A stretch of 64,000 nt of DNA from positions 1 through 64,000 of the forward strand of contig QANU01074553.1 of assembly GCA_003254905.1 (NCBI GenBank), in the 5' to 3' direction. A program made the translations under genes and the position numbers. Below the pieces are notes generated by a model. That model was not told the origin of the DNA and ran no database searches. It worked only from the letters and a program-made list of their open reading frames with translations. Positions 33,608 to 47,200 of the stretch are shown one piece after another. The DNA is from Nissolia schottii (Eukaryota; Streptophyta; Magnoliopsida; Fabales; Fabaceae). How positions within the stretch are numbered: position 1 is the first letter of the stretch; the number at the start of each line of letters is the position of its first letter.

Positions 33608-34486
33608 TCACACAACGGTTGCAAGACAGTTCACCTCCTCAGCTGCCTTGTTCCTCCTCACGGTTGAACTGAAAGACCAAGAGAGAACGGTGTTTGTTTG
33701 TGAGTACTGCCCCGTGGCAGCAGAGAACCCAACCCTAACCCATTCAGGAAGGATAGAGTTCAAGTCAACGTCATGACTAACAGGGACTGGACTAGCGTTA
33801 GGGTAAGAAGCAACCACAGTTAGCCTTCTAGAGGCAGAGTTATATGAAATGTGTGCGGTGGCCACTTTCCCATTTTGCCAATCCCATTTACCAGTCGCAG
33901 AAGACCTAATGGAGTTGACATCAATACCAATGTGCCGGTATTTTGGATCCCCAACGACGTCGTTAGGGTAAGTGTCAAATTCAACGGCAACAACTTTATC
34001 GGATGAGGCTTTGAAGCCGAGGATTTCGTTATGGGAGTTGTTGACCGCATTGACACTGCTAAAGAGTCCGAGGAGGGACCCACCGGAATTAGGAGGGATG
34101 GTGGTGTCGGGCTTAGCGATGAAGAAGGCGAGGCCGTCCCCAGGAGTACTGGAGCTAGGCGCAGAGATGGCAAAGGTGAAGCTGGTGTCGAAGCTCGACA
34201 CCACCGCAGAGCTGTCCCAAAGGCGAATGGGGGCCGAGTACAAGACTCGCCCGACACTACCGCCTAGCGGGATGCCGTTGTTGTCCACCTTGGTGAGTTG
34301 TAACACATTGGTGCTTTTTGATGCAAGGGAGGCATCACCTTGGAGGATGAGGTCCTTTTGGTCATGGTCAAATCTGTCGAAGGAGAAAGAGAGGGTATCT
34401 GCTGCATTCACTTTGTGGAGTAGCAAGAGATAAATGGTTATGAAGGCCACAAGAGGAAGGGATTTGTTTGAGGAGAAAATAGCCAT
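33608..34486 (-). CDS. Legume lectin 3 (concanavalin A/FRIL-like, ADT type)
   Basis: A 292-residue single-exon lectin precursor. Signal peptide about 1-28; the mature chain begins ADTLSFSF. Metal ligands E169, D171, Y173, N175, D180, H185 and S195 match concanavalin A in spacing. Sugar-loop A has D117 in PGDG, where most relatives have PADG; loop D reads TGQYSQ, keeping the tyrosine that contacts mannose in concanavalin A. Sequons are at N149 and N230. The segment WDWQNGKVATAHISYNS is very close to the mannose-binding lectin FRIL as I remember it, so mannose/glucose binding is inferred. The ATG at 34486 has ACCCATGGC context and follows a TATA box at 34578-34571. It is the only intact lectin on the minus strand. 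Its closest relative here is lectin 4. Confidence 0.95.
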   Translation of the reverse strand: MAIFSSNKSLPLVAFITIYLLLLHKVNAADTLSFSFDRFDHDQKDLILQGDASLASKSTNVLQLTKVDNNGIPLGGSVGRVLYSAPIRLWDSSAVVSSFDTSFTFAISAPSSSTPGDGLAFFIAKPDTTIPPNSGGSLLGLFSSVNAVNNSHNEILGFKASSDKVVAVEFDTYPNDVVGDPKYRHIGIDVNSIRSSATGKWDWQNGKVATAHISYNSASRRLTVVASYPNASPVPVSHDVDLNSILPEWVRVGFSAATGQYSQTNTVLSWSFSSTVRRNKAAEEVNCLATVV

Positions 34487-34620
34487 GGGTAGCTAGGTGG
34501 ATATGGAGGGGTGCTTTAAAATATGTGTTGAGTTTGGGATGTGGAAGTATTGCACTAACCTCTTCGCATTTATATATAGTGGATGGACCTTAACTAGGTC
34601 CATGAAAATTATGTTGATGA
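34487..34620 (-). promoter_or_regulatory. Lectin 3 core promoter
   Basis: Minus-strand TATATATA at 34578-34571 preceded by CCATCCAC, as in lectins 1, 2 and 4; the leader has CATCCCAAACTCAACACAT. No CACGTG G-box is present in the nearby upstream sequence, unlike lectins 1 and 2. Confidence 0.65.
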
Positions 34621-34689
34621 GCTAGTTCAAAGGCAGTTGGGTTGCATTTTCTTCTGGATAAAATAATAAGGGAACAACCTTCAATTTAT

Positions 34690-35250
34690 TGTTATTGTTT
34701 TTTTAACTAATTTTATCTCTTTTAAATTTTTTTAATTGGTTAATTTCATCTTTCTTAAATTTTTTCAGCTACTTTAATTCTCGTTATTTTTCAAATTGAT
34801 CAATTTCAATAAAAATTTATCTACTTTACCATCTAAATACTCAAACATTATATTTTCATCTTTTGCAAATATACTCTCATCAATGTATGTTTGTTTTTCA
34901 TCGTGGACACACGTTTTGTGGACATGGGATGCAAAATGGCGTCATTTCGCTTAAAGTGAATGCGTTATTAGTTGTGTAAAAAAGACATCATTTTTTATGT
35001 GGAGGATGTGACGTGGACCTTTAACATGTCACGCCGCTCTATTATGATTTAAGTCAGTTATCTCAATATAAAATATGGATGGAAGAAATAATTAATTTGT
35101 CTAAATTTTGTAATTTGCAGATTAAATTAATCGAAATTTTTTTAAATGGATGAAATTGAACGATTTTAAAAATAATAGAGACTAAATTGGCCCAAAAAAA
35201 TTAAGAGAGATAAAATTGTCCGAGTTAAAAACAAAGGGGCTAAATTGGGA
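34690..35250. mobile_element. Inverted-repeat element next to lectin 3 promoter
   Basis: AACTAATTTTATCTCTTTTAA near the left end pairs with TTAAGAGAGATAAAATTGTC near the right end, within arms of roughly 100 bp that are imperfect inverted copies. The middle is non-coding. Target duplications were not resolved, so the class (possibly Mutator-like) is open. It begins about 200 bp upstream of the lectin 3 start and may supply or block distal control sequence. Confidence 0.5.
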
Positions 35251-38200
35251 GTTTATCCAATAATAAATTAGCAATGTTACATAGTCATTGTCAATAATCA
35301 TTTATCTCAAAAATTTAAGTTGTTGGCCGATCGTAAATGCTTAAGCTATTGTGTAAAAACAATCAAATAATTTTATATCATTTTAACATGTCTCTTTACA
35401 CAAAAACTTTCTTCACTTGAAGTATGATTGACATTTTTTTTATAAAAATGAAGCCTGACAACGATTGAATTTTTGACATTTTAGTAGTAATTTTGATATT
35501 ATGTCAAAAATTATTTTTTTCAAAAACTTAAACAATAAATACCAAAAAATAATCCTAAACCATTTGAATGATTATATATATACACACACTGTGTATTACA
35601 CACACGTTAATCAGAAACCAAGAAACAAAATTTAAACATGTATGCTACAATGATTGAATAAAAGGTAACATATAGTAATATGATTATTGAATGAGTAGTA
35701 ATATTTAACTCGTTCAAAACCTAAGAAATTATGAACACCATTTACAAAAGCATGAGACTTTCGAGTGCTTTTCTCGCACCCTCTTCTCTCCCAATATTTT
35801 TTTCTCCTTTTTATTTTTTAGGTGTTAGAAGTCTACCACTTAAAATGGTACACTTTTTTGCCCCTTATAACAATCACATTTCCATCGAACAATTAACAGG
35901 TCACATATATCCTTCTTGTAATGTCACACCCAAGAGTAATATTATACAACAAGGAAAATATCGTCAGAATATTTGACAATATATTTTGGTGCACTAAAGC
36001 TACTGAGGTTTAAATCGATAACCTATACAAACTTCTCAAAATTTTCACCATTATTAAAAGATACAATTATACAACAGATTTTATTTTATTTTTCCTTACC
36101 CAAATTTGGTTGTAAAAAATTGTTGATTGAGAAATATGAAACTATTATAATCATGGACTACGTACATGCCAAAGATGGACTACTTTTCCGCATTCCAGGA
36201 CTACTTGGTGTAACACTGACCCTTTAACTTTAGAGATAGCCATGTTGTTCAATTGAATGGTGCTAATTAAGGATGCCAAGCCTATTGGTAAAATCAGGCC
36301 CTTTTTTATTTTGTACTCGTGGAATGCAAGCACTTGAAAATATTTATTTCTTTATCATCATTGAAACTTTTCTTAGAGGCACGTATATAGTAATGTTTGG
36401 TAGTGTAAAATATAATAAAAAATATTATTTGTAACAAAAAAAATTGATACATGGGTACACTTACACAGAAAAATAAACATTATAAAAAATAAAAAATATT
36501 ATAAAATAGAGAAACAAACATTTTCATCAAGTATTTATGCATGCATGGACATGTTGTGTTTAATATTTGCTCGTTTATGTGTTTGATAATGATAGTTTTT
36601 ATGTTTTATGTGTGCACGAACGCACGCATATTTAATATTGTTCTTTTATGTATTTGATAATATTTATTTATCTGTTTTGTAATGATTATTTCTTTATTTT
36701 ATAATATTTATTTCTCTGAATGGTGTACGTAAGATATCCATTTTTGTGATGTATAAATAGGGAGACTGAAATATAATAGGCATAAATTTTGTACCATATC
36801 GAATCCTTGTTGCATGATATTTTTAATGAAAACAAAATGCATTCCTACGTAAAAATTGTTAAAATAATAATATTAATTTACGACAAAGTAAAACAATTAA
36901 GTGTTATGCAAGATAAAGACTAAAGTGTCTCGCAAAAAATAGATGTATGGTACTTTTATTTTTTTTAATTGATCAAATTAAGAACTAAAATAATTATATT
37001 CATCTATTTCTTCACCTAAGTATTATCTATTATAAACTTTATATCTAGATTCACTTTTTATTTATTTATTTTAATTTGACCTCAAATATTATTCTTAAAA
37101 TTTTTTAAAATAACTAATTTAATATGAAATTCTTATTTAGATTGGAATATAGTTTATGATTGAAAATAATGATTTTTTAAATCAAATTAAAAGGAAAATA
37201 GATAAATTAATTAATTAAAATATAATGCTTAGGTGAAAAAAAATTTCATTTCATTTGATTAAAAAAAATGTATTATACCCCCATATTTTAAAGATAGGTA
37301 GTCTTCACCTTGCAATCGGGTAAAAGTTAATTTTATTTGATCCTGTTATGAGGTCTAATAAAACTTAATCACTTAAAAAAAAGCCCAATTAGCCAAAGTT
37401 TAAACTATGGTTAGCAAATTGACTAAAAGTCATTGCCTCTCATAATTTTTTAAATCAGACAAAATAATTTTTCACAAAAATAAATTATATTGATTTCTCA
37501 AAATTTTAAAAAGTGGACAACCTCCTAATGAGATCGTGACTTTATAAAATCACTTGCAGTCACCCACAACTCATTGACTAGGTCCGATTGATGGACTGCA
37601 CTCTTACATAAACAAGGTAAAACGGGATCATACACAACCACTACATAGACAACATTCTATGCTGAAACGTCATCATTTCGAACACGTGAGAGTGGGGCTC
37701 GCCAATCGTAGTCAATGTGTTGTGGATAACCACAAAAAAACACTGAGGTCATAGTCTTCTCAAAAGACTTATTTGTCCACTTTTTAAAATTACAAGAAAT
37801 TATTGTTTCGTTTATTTTTATACTGAGGCATCAATTTGTCTGATTTACAGATCAATTTGATGGTACGAAGCTGGCTAAGAGAAAGCTGGAGCATTAGTAC
37901 TTGCTGTGTTTGTTTTGCTGTACTGTTTTGTTTTGTTCCTCATCTCTTGATTTGAACTCATCTAATCAATAAAAAAAAAAAGGAAGAGTGATTGTGCTGA
38001 AAGAAGATGAAGTAGGTAAAGTATGGTACCAATACAGAATGGTCGGTGAAAATTAAGGAGGATATTTACTTCATATACCAAATTGAATTTTTTTTAAGAA
38101 AGTTCTATTAACAAGATGCGTAAACTCAAGTAAGGGCAAGTAAGTGGTCATAATACTTACATCAAATAAAAATGGTTCAAGTCTCACAAATACTTTAAAA

Positions 38201-38600
38201 GTTGTTCGTAATAAAAAAAAACAAAATTAAATGATAGCGTAGAAGCAGCTCATAGAAATTAATATCATAATTTTTTTTTGTTAATATTTGAAATAAAGAT
38301 AGCTTGTACTGGAGTTATGTCTTACTAACAGGTAAGTATTATGATATCATAGGAGCGTTCTTAGTGCACAGTGAGTTCAGAACCAAAATGGTCCTGTTAT
38401 AAAAATTTTTTTTAAAAAATTATTAAAATTACTTCATTATCCTTTTCATTTTTCATTTTGTCAAAAAATTGTCTCTTCTCCATCTCTCATCTTTCTGTTT
38501 CTCTTTCCTCCTTTCCTTCCCTGGCTCCGACAGCTTTTGGAACCGTCCTTTGTGGTCAGTCCTTTTCCCCCTCGTCACTCCATAATGAGGCGACCGTCAA
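35250..38600. other. AT-rich intergenic DNA
   Basis: No gene supported. Minus-strand 36290-36220 has CTTGGCATCC, then ATGGCTATCTCT about 33 bp on, reminiscent of a lectin leader and start, but no lectin sequence follows. The rest is AT-rich with no recognisable element. Confidence 0.5.
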
Positions 38601-41600
38601 CAGATCTGGAGTTCTATGACAAAAAATGAGAGTAGCAGTTCATGATGAAAGGGTGGCGACTTGGATTGCGTCGAGCAATGTGGACCCTTACAGGAGCTTG
38701 ATCCTCGCACATGTTTTGGACGTCGTCGTGAGCTTCATGCTTCTGAGGGAACCAAATGCATCATCGTCTAGACGGGTCCATCTAAGTTTGGGTTTTTGTG
38801 ATTACAAATTAGATATGGGACTTTGTTTTCTTATGCCTTTGGTCTTTTTTTCATTTGTTTTTTTTTTTTTTTNAATGGTTCTTTTTTCCTACCTTCTGAA
38901 TTGAATCTTTGAGGAAGTTAATGGATGTTTAGGTGGGGTAGTGGGGAGAGCAAAGGCGGTATCGAAAGTTGATTGTGTTGGTGGTGGTGGCGCCGGACGT
39001 TATGGTGGGCTGGTGGTGATGGGGCATAGCGAGGACCATTGGCAAATAAGACAATTGTAATGATAAAAAGTTTGATAAAAGTTAAAGGGATAAAATAGGG
39101 AGTTAAATGTATATAATTTTTTTTTAATCATAAATTTATATAAAATTATTTTTGTATAAAATATGAAGTTTTAATATGATTATTTAGATTAATCTTTTTA
39201 TGGTTCAAATTTAGGAGTTATTTTTGTCGCTAACTCAACCCCAGGGATACAAGTCTTTTCCTCACATCATATAGTCCTACCAGAGTTATTGTGTCTTAAT
39301 AACATGTACCTTACTTCCTCGTTTATTTGAACTATTATATTGATGAATATTTCTCCAATTTACCATTTAAATATGGCGCTGTCTTAAATGCACCTGGCAT
39401 TTACTAGTGTGTGATGCACCTTGGCTGAATGTTATGGTGTATGGTAGTCTTCTGTTATAAAGAACCATCTATTTGTTTTGAGATATCATCTACGGCTGAA
39501 TTTATTTGTGAGTAACCGATTTGTGTAACTATGCGATATAATGGATTAATGGTTTTTTAAATATGCGTTTAAAATGTTATCATACAAAGTAAAAGTAAAA
39601 TTAGTGGAACGACGTCTTGGTGATGGAACGTGAGGGAGTGAGTGACGTCACCTGGCTATGAAACAAAGCCGTTGAAGTGGGGAATGAGTGACACTGCCTG
39701 GCTATAAGTTATGGTGGTTGTTTTGCCATAACTACGATCTGAAGCGGTGCAAAACCTGCAACAACCTTACACACAAATTGTGGGAGAGGGCGATGAAGAT
39801 GATTTGTTTGCGGTCCTGAACTTACCAACGAAGACCGCGATGACATGTTTAGGGTTTATTTCCATAAAATTTGGGCCTCAAATTTTGAAATTCGACTTCA
39901 AAGTTTTTTTTTTCCCACACAAATTTAAGTGTGTTGATGTAGATATGGTGTGGTTGTAAAAGGAAATTTGCATAGTTGTAGTGGAAGTTCGGAGAATTCA
40001 AAGTTCCCCTGTTTTGATACATTAGACAGGGCCCCATTAGACATGATCGTTGCAATTAAGTATGCTAGAAACAAAAATCTTCATGTTCATTATGGAGGGC
40101 CGCTTGATTTAGATGCATTTAGCCTGAACTGAAGATGTGTCATGTGTGTCACACTTAACCTAACACATAATTAAATTAATTGTTATGTCGATAATTAACA
40201 ATTTAATATAAAGACAGTAACCAAAATCTTACCAATGTTTTTCTTATAAAAAATATTTTTATAAAAAAAAAGTATGGATAAAATATAAAATATAAAATTT
40301 ATGATATATTAAACATATATTTAATCTAAATTTATTTATTTTTTGGCCTCCTATTTTTAATTTTAACAGGAATTAATGGAGAGATTAATGGTTATTAATG
40401 ATATGCGTTAAAAAAAGCCGTTCATAAATGTGGGCCGCGTTAAAAAAAGCCGCTCATAAATGTGGGCCACATTGGGTTAACACTTGACAGGTTATAGAAT
40501 CCTTAACAGGGTATTATTATAGGTAACAATGCAATGCGGTCTACGGTGCACACAGTGCATGAGACACCAAATTAATCTGGTACACTTAAGACATTGCCTT
40601 TAAATATTATTATTCAGTTGGGAAAAATGAAAATTTCAAAAGTACTCCCACATAACTTATTCACAAGTGTATATTTTAATGGATTATGTACTGTTTCTTC
40701 ACCACGAGTACAATGGAGAGGTCCATTTCATGGTGATTGTGACATTCATGCTTTTGGCGTAGAATGAACAGGTATTGAGGAGTGCAATAATTTGCATTAC
40801 AAGATAATCACGTGGCGGGGCCCATATGATCTGTCTCTTAGTAATTATGTGGCTACTTGATTAATAATGTGGCTACTTGACGTCGCAGTCTAATTGCTTT
40901 GTCCTTTCTACATTGGATTGCCAGGCCCGTCGTCGTGCATGAACCACGTGTTTACCCCTGAAAATAAATATCCTGTGCTATATGAGCATATCGTCTAACA
41001 AACAATATATTTTTGAATTGTATGTACAATTAAAAATATAATAATAATAATAATAATAGTTAGCACAACTAATAAAAAATAAATTCATATCTTAAATTGA
41101 TGTAAATTTAATTTTTATTGTCTATGTAAGGATCACTTCAAATAAATGATTAAGATCAACGGTATCAAACTAATTTAAAATTTATTTAAAAGAAATTATT
41201 ATTGTTATTCTCTCACGATCGCAAGATGTTTTGTATTTTTTTTTCCATTTATTTACTAGCCCTTGCAAAAACTATATTTGCAGAGAAGAGAATAAGGAAA
41301 TGGGAAATGAATTGCTACAACAAATCTAGTATAAGAACTTGTCAGTCATGAGTGATGTTAATTTCTTTTATGGAAAATGTAAATTTATTGAATACTTCAT
41401 ATGAACGTTTAGAAAATGAGCCAAGAAATTTGGAGATCTCTAGTTTAAGTTACAAAATCATGAAAAATAACAAAACTTGCTGTAGAGTCAGCAGCCAGCA
41501 GTGTTAATATTTTTTAATCTGCAACACAACAATATTGTTAATTCAACTGTTTAAGATAAAATCATGTCTCCTAGAAAAAAAAAAGTGCTACTGTGATTCG

Positions 41601-42380
41601 TTTAATCAATTCAATTATTTGTCTTTATAGTTAAGTGACCCAACGACCCAAATTAATTGTTTATGCCTTTAAAAAAGTTGCTATTATAATCACAAAGTTG
41701 TAAGGAGTAATGTTTGATCGTTGCTGGTCTAAATCAAATTAAAATTCAGCATGAAGCTTTTGTATTATTTATTCTAGAGATTGAGAGCAGCATGTTAGAT
41801 CATTCAAATCTGTTGTGACATATGACATTTACTTGGCGGTCTAAAATTTTAGAAAATATTAATAATTGGCAACGGATTATTGATGGACTATATTTACGAC
41901 AAAATATATGTAGCTAGCTATCGTCTCATTTTGTCAACAATTTAATTTATTATGTAATTAAAAAATGACACGTAATGGCACTTGTTGTCCCTTACAATTT
42001 CACATTGCTTAAAGATAAAATTTTCGTCTTTATAATATCAAAATAACATTTACCTCTTTAACTAATTTTTAAGATTAAGTTACACTACCATTCATTTGTT
42101 AAAATACTGTCGGAGCTTATAATTGTTCCTCCTAAGGCACCCCGTAAATCGATTCTACAAAGAAAAGGACGTGTATAAAGGCCAAAATGAGAGGATAAAC
42201 ATGTCTTTTGAGGAACATTTAGGACGATTCTACAACATGCATAACGACAAGGACAAGCTTGATAGAACATAGTAGTCAAAAAATGAGAGGACTCGACATT
42301 GGAAAGAAAATATAAAAATGTACCTACCTGCAGCTCTTGAATATCTCTGTACGACAATGTGAGTTTTCAATGTATGAAGA
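38600..42380. other. Intergenic DNA with short, unassigned open frames
   Basis: Frames at 38626-38904 (which includes the N at 38873 in a T run), 39747-39959 and 39950-40132 show no family motifs. GC rises around 38500-39060 and 39600-39860, so decayed gene fragments are possible. An (AAT)n run lies near 41040. No gene can be supported. Confidence 0.45.
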
Positions 42381-42383
42381 CTT

Positions 42384-42680
42384 CCATCTAAATGCATCTG
42401 AGAAATGAAACCTGCCCTAGCTAGTGTTATAATTTTGAGCCTTAAAATTAGAAAAGGGTAGATGCATCTGCCTTGTATGGAGAAATTTTCATCTAAATGC
42501 ATCTTTTGAACTAACATGAAGTTGGTGTAAACTCGTGTGTTAACGATTTTGAGCCTTAAAAATGGGGCTAATAAAAGTGAGTTTTCAATGTAAGGCTTAC
42601 TTTTACAGTTTCCATCTAAATGCATCTGACAAATGAAAATTTGCGGTAATTTTACAATTTTGAGCCTAAAAAAATGGGAT
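42384..42680. repeat. Short tandem repeat, three degenerate copies of 105-123 bp
   Basis: CCATCTAAATGCATCT followed by TTTTGAGCCTTAAAA recurs at about 42384, 42490 and 42613. Related minus-strand open frames here (42230-42625) are repeat translations. Confidence 0.65.
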
Positions 42681-43690
42681 ACTAATAAAAGTTGATTTCG
42701 AGACTTTTAAACTTAATGGTGTGGATGACCTAACTCGACTTGATTTTTATTGGTGCACATCTAACTCGACTTGATGATACGGTTGGAAATTAATTAGGCT
42801 TGGTTAAGTTATTAAAAAATTGATGTAATATTTTATATTTAGTTGGAATTATATATGTTTTGGATTGGTATGAATCAAATGAGATTACATAATATTTTTA
42901 AATTTATGACTTTTGAAGTTAAAAATAATTTTTTTAATTTAAAGTGATTTTTTATGCATATCACAGCATATATTTTAATAAAATATTTTATATTTAAATA
43001 TATAATAATATTTTCAATTTCAATTATTTTTCATATAAATTTTATTGGAATTGTTCTGATACCTTCATAATATGGAATACTAATACTCTGACCTAAATTA
43101 TTATTTGTTAAATGGATAACAAATTATTTTTATTTTTATTTTTTTTAATTCTTTTAATTTATTAACCAACCAATTGATGACATGAGAGCTAGTATTAATA
43201 CCTATACAATTAGATGAGTGCTCAAGGAGAAACCAAATTTTATTCATTCCATTATCGAATATTTGAATCCGTTTAATTTCAACTTGTTCATCAAACGGAT
43301 CATAATTAAACTAGGTATAAGTCTACAAAAAATAGGAATCCAATCAAAATTATAATTCGTAATTAAACTAAAATAAATCAGATACAATTAATTCCACCCA
43401 AAATATCTTTAGAAAAATTGTAGCACAAATGGATGTCGTCATGTCATTTACAAGATATTTCAAATGTCGTCATGTACATTTTTTTGTTAGGATGGTGCTA
43501 TTTGAACACGTAAACATATTTTTGCCTTTCATATACAATCATCGGTTTTTTTTACCTATGCATGGCTTTGGAAAAATTTATTTTCCAAAATGTGGGTAGT
43601 ACAAATTAATTACGGATGTATGAAATTTTAGGGTTAAAATCAGTCCAGGGGCTGTCGATTTCAGCCCCTCGAATTCTTATTTTTTATTTT
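42681..43690. other. AT-rich spacer
   Basis: No gene or element supported. Confidence 0.4.
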
Positions 43691-43697
43691 TATAAAA

Positions 43698-43860
43698 AAG
43701 GGATGAAATCGGCACACCCTAAGTTAATTTCATCCCAAAATAGTTTTTTTTTAAAAAGGGATGAAATCGGCGCACCCTGAATCGATTTCATCCCCAAAAT
43801 ACTTTTTTTTTAAAAGGGATGAAATCGACACACTCTCAGCCGATTTCATCCCCACATTTT
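43698..43860. repeat. Three-copy 58-bp hairpin array
   Basis: Units starting GGGATGAAATCG at 43700, 43758 and 43816. Each unit contains its own inverted repeat: GGGATGAAATCGG pairs with CCGATTTCATCCC around a short centre. Units are separated by T-rich runs. A partial unit with GATTTCAGCCCC lies just before (43655-43670) and CCGATTTCACG after (about 43888). Confidence 0.8.
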
Positions 43861-43969
43861 CCTTTTTTTTTAATTTTTTTTGGGCTGCCGATTTCACGTA
43901 AAACCCCCATACATTCGTAAATTTTTTTCTCCTATCACATATACAGAATATCACTCTCCTAAACCCCCC

Positions 43970-45117
43970 CACACACACACATATATATATATATATATGT
44001 CTGTATGTATTTGCCCCACAATCATCAGACTCACAATTACATAAATTTTATATAATATGTATGAGAAACCAATGATCGTTTTAGCTTTTGTTATTTTTAG
44101 ATTGATACTCTTGGGAAGAAAAAACAAGAAAGGCAAGCACAGGATAAAGAAAGAAGGGAGAAAAAGGAAGGCCATCAAACCTCGAAAGTTGCATCAATAA
44201 TTTTGAGCATAAGTGATGGCAAATCGAACGAGAAACTTCAGGGCCCACTCCATTCTAGTGCACAACTGTTAAAGTTAACATTGATGACATGATTGATGAC
44301 TCCACTCATGCTATTGGCCCTTTTGGATTACGGTAAAACAAGATTATCTAGGCTTTTTCATGACTTGATATGATAACTCGCAAAAAAAATTTGTTAGGGC
44401 GGATTTAGCTCGTAGATTTTGATCTGATATCTTTTCGCGTCGAGCTCAAGTTACATGATTCAGGTGTTATGCATATGAAAAATAAATAAGATCTAGGTCG
44501 CGTACCTGGTTGTGGTGGGTGAGTCTCCTAATGGGAGTAACTACCTATACAAGGTCTGAAACTCGAGATCTACTTAAGCAATACCAAGCCGCTTATTACT
44601 TGGATTAACTCCCGTTAATAAATAACTCCTTGAATTGGAACCAAAAGACAAGTCACTGGAATTACTATTTATTGAAAATAAATAATAATACTTACGTACA
44701 CGCGCTTTGTGCATTGCGTGAGTAAAAAAGCTAGTCAATTAGTCATAATTGAACTCAAGCTTTTGCCCCATAATCTTCTTCAATTATTGTACCGAGCTTA
44801 ATAGTTTTTTAATATTTTTTAAGGTTGGTTTCCTACATTTTATAATTAATAAATAAAATTCTTATTTATCATTTCACGTGCAGTTGAAAAATATTAAACC
44901 ATAATTCATTTATGTTGTCCCATGCGATGTGGTAGGATATCAAGTAAGAACTAACAATGCTTAATTTTAAGAGTGAGACGAGTAGTTCTTTACCATAGAT
45001 AATGTGAAAAATTATTAAAATATAAAATCAAGTGATTTTTCTAAGTGTTACTATATATAACTTTTAAACAATGTAACAAATATAGGTTCTTACGAGATCT
45101 ACATCCTAAAAGTTAGT
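43970..45117. other. Intergenic DNA before the nested retrotransposon
   Basis: A compound CA/TA microsatellite lies at about 43970-44000. Otherwise no gene or known element is visible. Confidence 0.4.
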
Positions 45118-45120
45118 TGT

Positions 45121-46740
45121 TGACGCTCACCAAAACGTAGTTAATTTTAGTATGCGATCAAATAATAATTTATAAACTAAAAAATTCCCCAAAAACGTAG
45201 TAAAGGACTAACCTAGGTCGTCTCTCAAGGAAGCAATTAAAACCAATTAAAAGTTTAACTAAATCGAGGGATTTAGTTTGATGAATTTAAATAAAGAGAA
45301 AGCAAAACGAAAGTGAGTCAACAATGATAAAAGCAATATCCTACATACGGCGTTTCTAGATCAAGGATTAATTGTCATTAGTTCCTAATTAATTATTCAT
45401 AGGAAAGGATGTTGTTTATTAGTTGAAATCTCTAACTAATACGCAATTCACTTAAGAGCCTACGATCGTCAATCCCCTAAGCATTTATTAATATAGGGAT
45501 TAAAACTAAGATTTCAGCATTTAAAACCTATTTTAATTATGTCCTAATTGCACAACCTAATTAAATCTAATTAGTTCTCCAAAAGTTCCCTAAATCTAGT
45601 TCAATAAATCATACAACCGTCAAGATTTATCAACCCAGAGTTAACCCTTAACCAATAACATCTGATCGCTATATTACTAATTAGGGGCAGAACAAATTAT
45701 GAATAAACATCAAGCACAAGAACCTCTAATTTATCCTAATCTAGAGTTACCGCAGGCAAGATATTAATAAACTACCCCTCCATTGATGGAGGATAAAAGC
45801 TCATAATAAAGAAAGATAAGGAAAGTGTGGAAGATAACAGAGAATTGAAATAACAGAACCTGAATACAATACGGAAGAACTTCGCAAATCTTTGGAAGCT
45901 TGCGTTGTCAATGCTAACGTTCCAATAATTCTTGAAGAACTTCTAACGAAGCACTACTAACATAAACCTAAAGTGCACAAAATAAAAAGGAAAAAGTGTA
46001 GAAAATAGAAGTAGAGGAGGAGTATGGAGTTCTCTAAGGTTTAGATGAACTCTGGAGGGATGGTTCTCAAATGAATGGCTTCATGCCCTTTCATAGAGGA
46101 TTTCCAGTCCGCTCAGCGGGATAGTAAGCCCGCTTAGCGGTTTGGTTGGTGGTGGCGGCTGGCAGCTGGTCTTCTGCGGCGGCTGGCGGCTATTTTCTAG
46201 AATTCTGGCCGCTCAGCGAATTGGTCATCCCGCTCAGCGGACTGACTTGCATAGTAGTCAGTAAAACTGCAATATCTTTAGCTAAAGACCTTCGATTGAG
46301 GTGATTTAAATTTTTACTTAAAGCTAAGAGATAGATCTACGACTTTGTAGTTGATGTCAAATCGAGATTCAATCTCCATCATGGCTCAAAATCCATGGCA
46401 AAGTCAGTGTTAAAAATCCTCAGCTCATCTTTTAACCAAATCTTTTTGGATTTGAATTTAATCTTGCATTCATTGATCCAAATCCTCACTTCAAATCTCT
46501 TCTTCACATCTTCAATGATCCTCTTGACAATTCATTTTCTATAATTAAAATAGAAAAGTACAAAAGAAATCTACACATTAAATTCTAAAATAAAAATAAT
46601 GCTTGAAATTGCAGTTTTCTCAATTTCTCACAAAAAAGGATAATGTGCAAAACATATTGATTAAGTATTAAAACCACACATTTTTAGTATGCAGTGTTCA
46701 ATTATAGGATAATAAAATAGGGTACAAAGTCCACCTATCA
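45121..46740 (-). mobile_element. Athila-like solo LTR nested in the 5' LTR
   Basis: It runs TGACGCTCACC...CCACCTATCA on the plus strand, so it starts TGATAGGTGG on the minus strand. It is flanked by perfect 5-bp repeats GTTGT (45116-45120 and 46741-46745). No internal retroelement sequence is present, so it is a solo LTR of 1620 bp left by recombination. It carries CGCTCAGCGG motifs (46110-46250) and is inserted after the third base of the outer element's 5' LTR. A partial relative is at 27607-28736. Confidence 0.9.
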
Positions 46741-47180
46741 GTTGTTATAGACTAAATTTGACAAGGACTTAGGTCTGATTTACATGACTAGACATTCAAC
46801 GAGGTCTCTTATCCTCGTCTCGCTTAATGACTTGCGAGCATTATGAACGTTGTGGAATCCGACATAAGTCATCATAAGGATTATGAGCATTACAGAGTCT
46901 AACATAAATCCTCGTAAAGCTTATGAACATTACAGAATCATAAGCGTCTATACTTACACTATAAAGGGGCCTCCTGCTACTCTACAAGGTACGTCTCAAA
47001 TCATTACCGCCTCATAATTCATTCACATATTGACTTGGGCACCGAAGTGGCTTTTGCAGATACCACCCTCACAGACCAAGGATATTGCTCAACACTACCG
47101 TATTCACCACCATGAAGCTCTTGGATCTAACCCAAGGTCAGAATTATGGTCTATCTCGGTGTTCGAATTGTGCGTAACAT

Positions 47181-47200
47181 TGGCGCCATCTATGAGAACG
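47181..47200 (+). other. Primer-binding site of the gypsy-like element
   Basis: TGGCGCCATCTATGAGAAC directly after the 5' LTR end (...GTAACA). TGGCGCC is the usual start of primer-binding sites in Tat/Athila-type gypsy elements; the exact tRNA is not determined. Confidence 0.65.

Noticed and set aside
33972..34433. 153-codon plus-strand frame opposite lectin 3
   Set aside because: Shadow of the lectin coding strand; a similar shadow is seen opposite lectin 4.
38626..38904. 92-codon frame
   Set aside because: Runs through a T homopolymer and an N, with no family motif.
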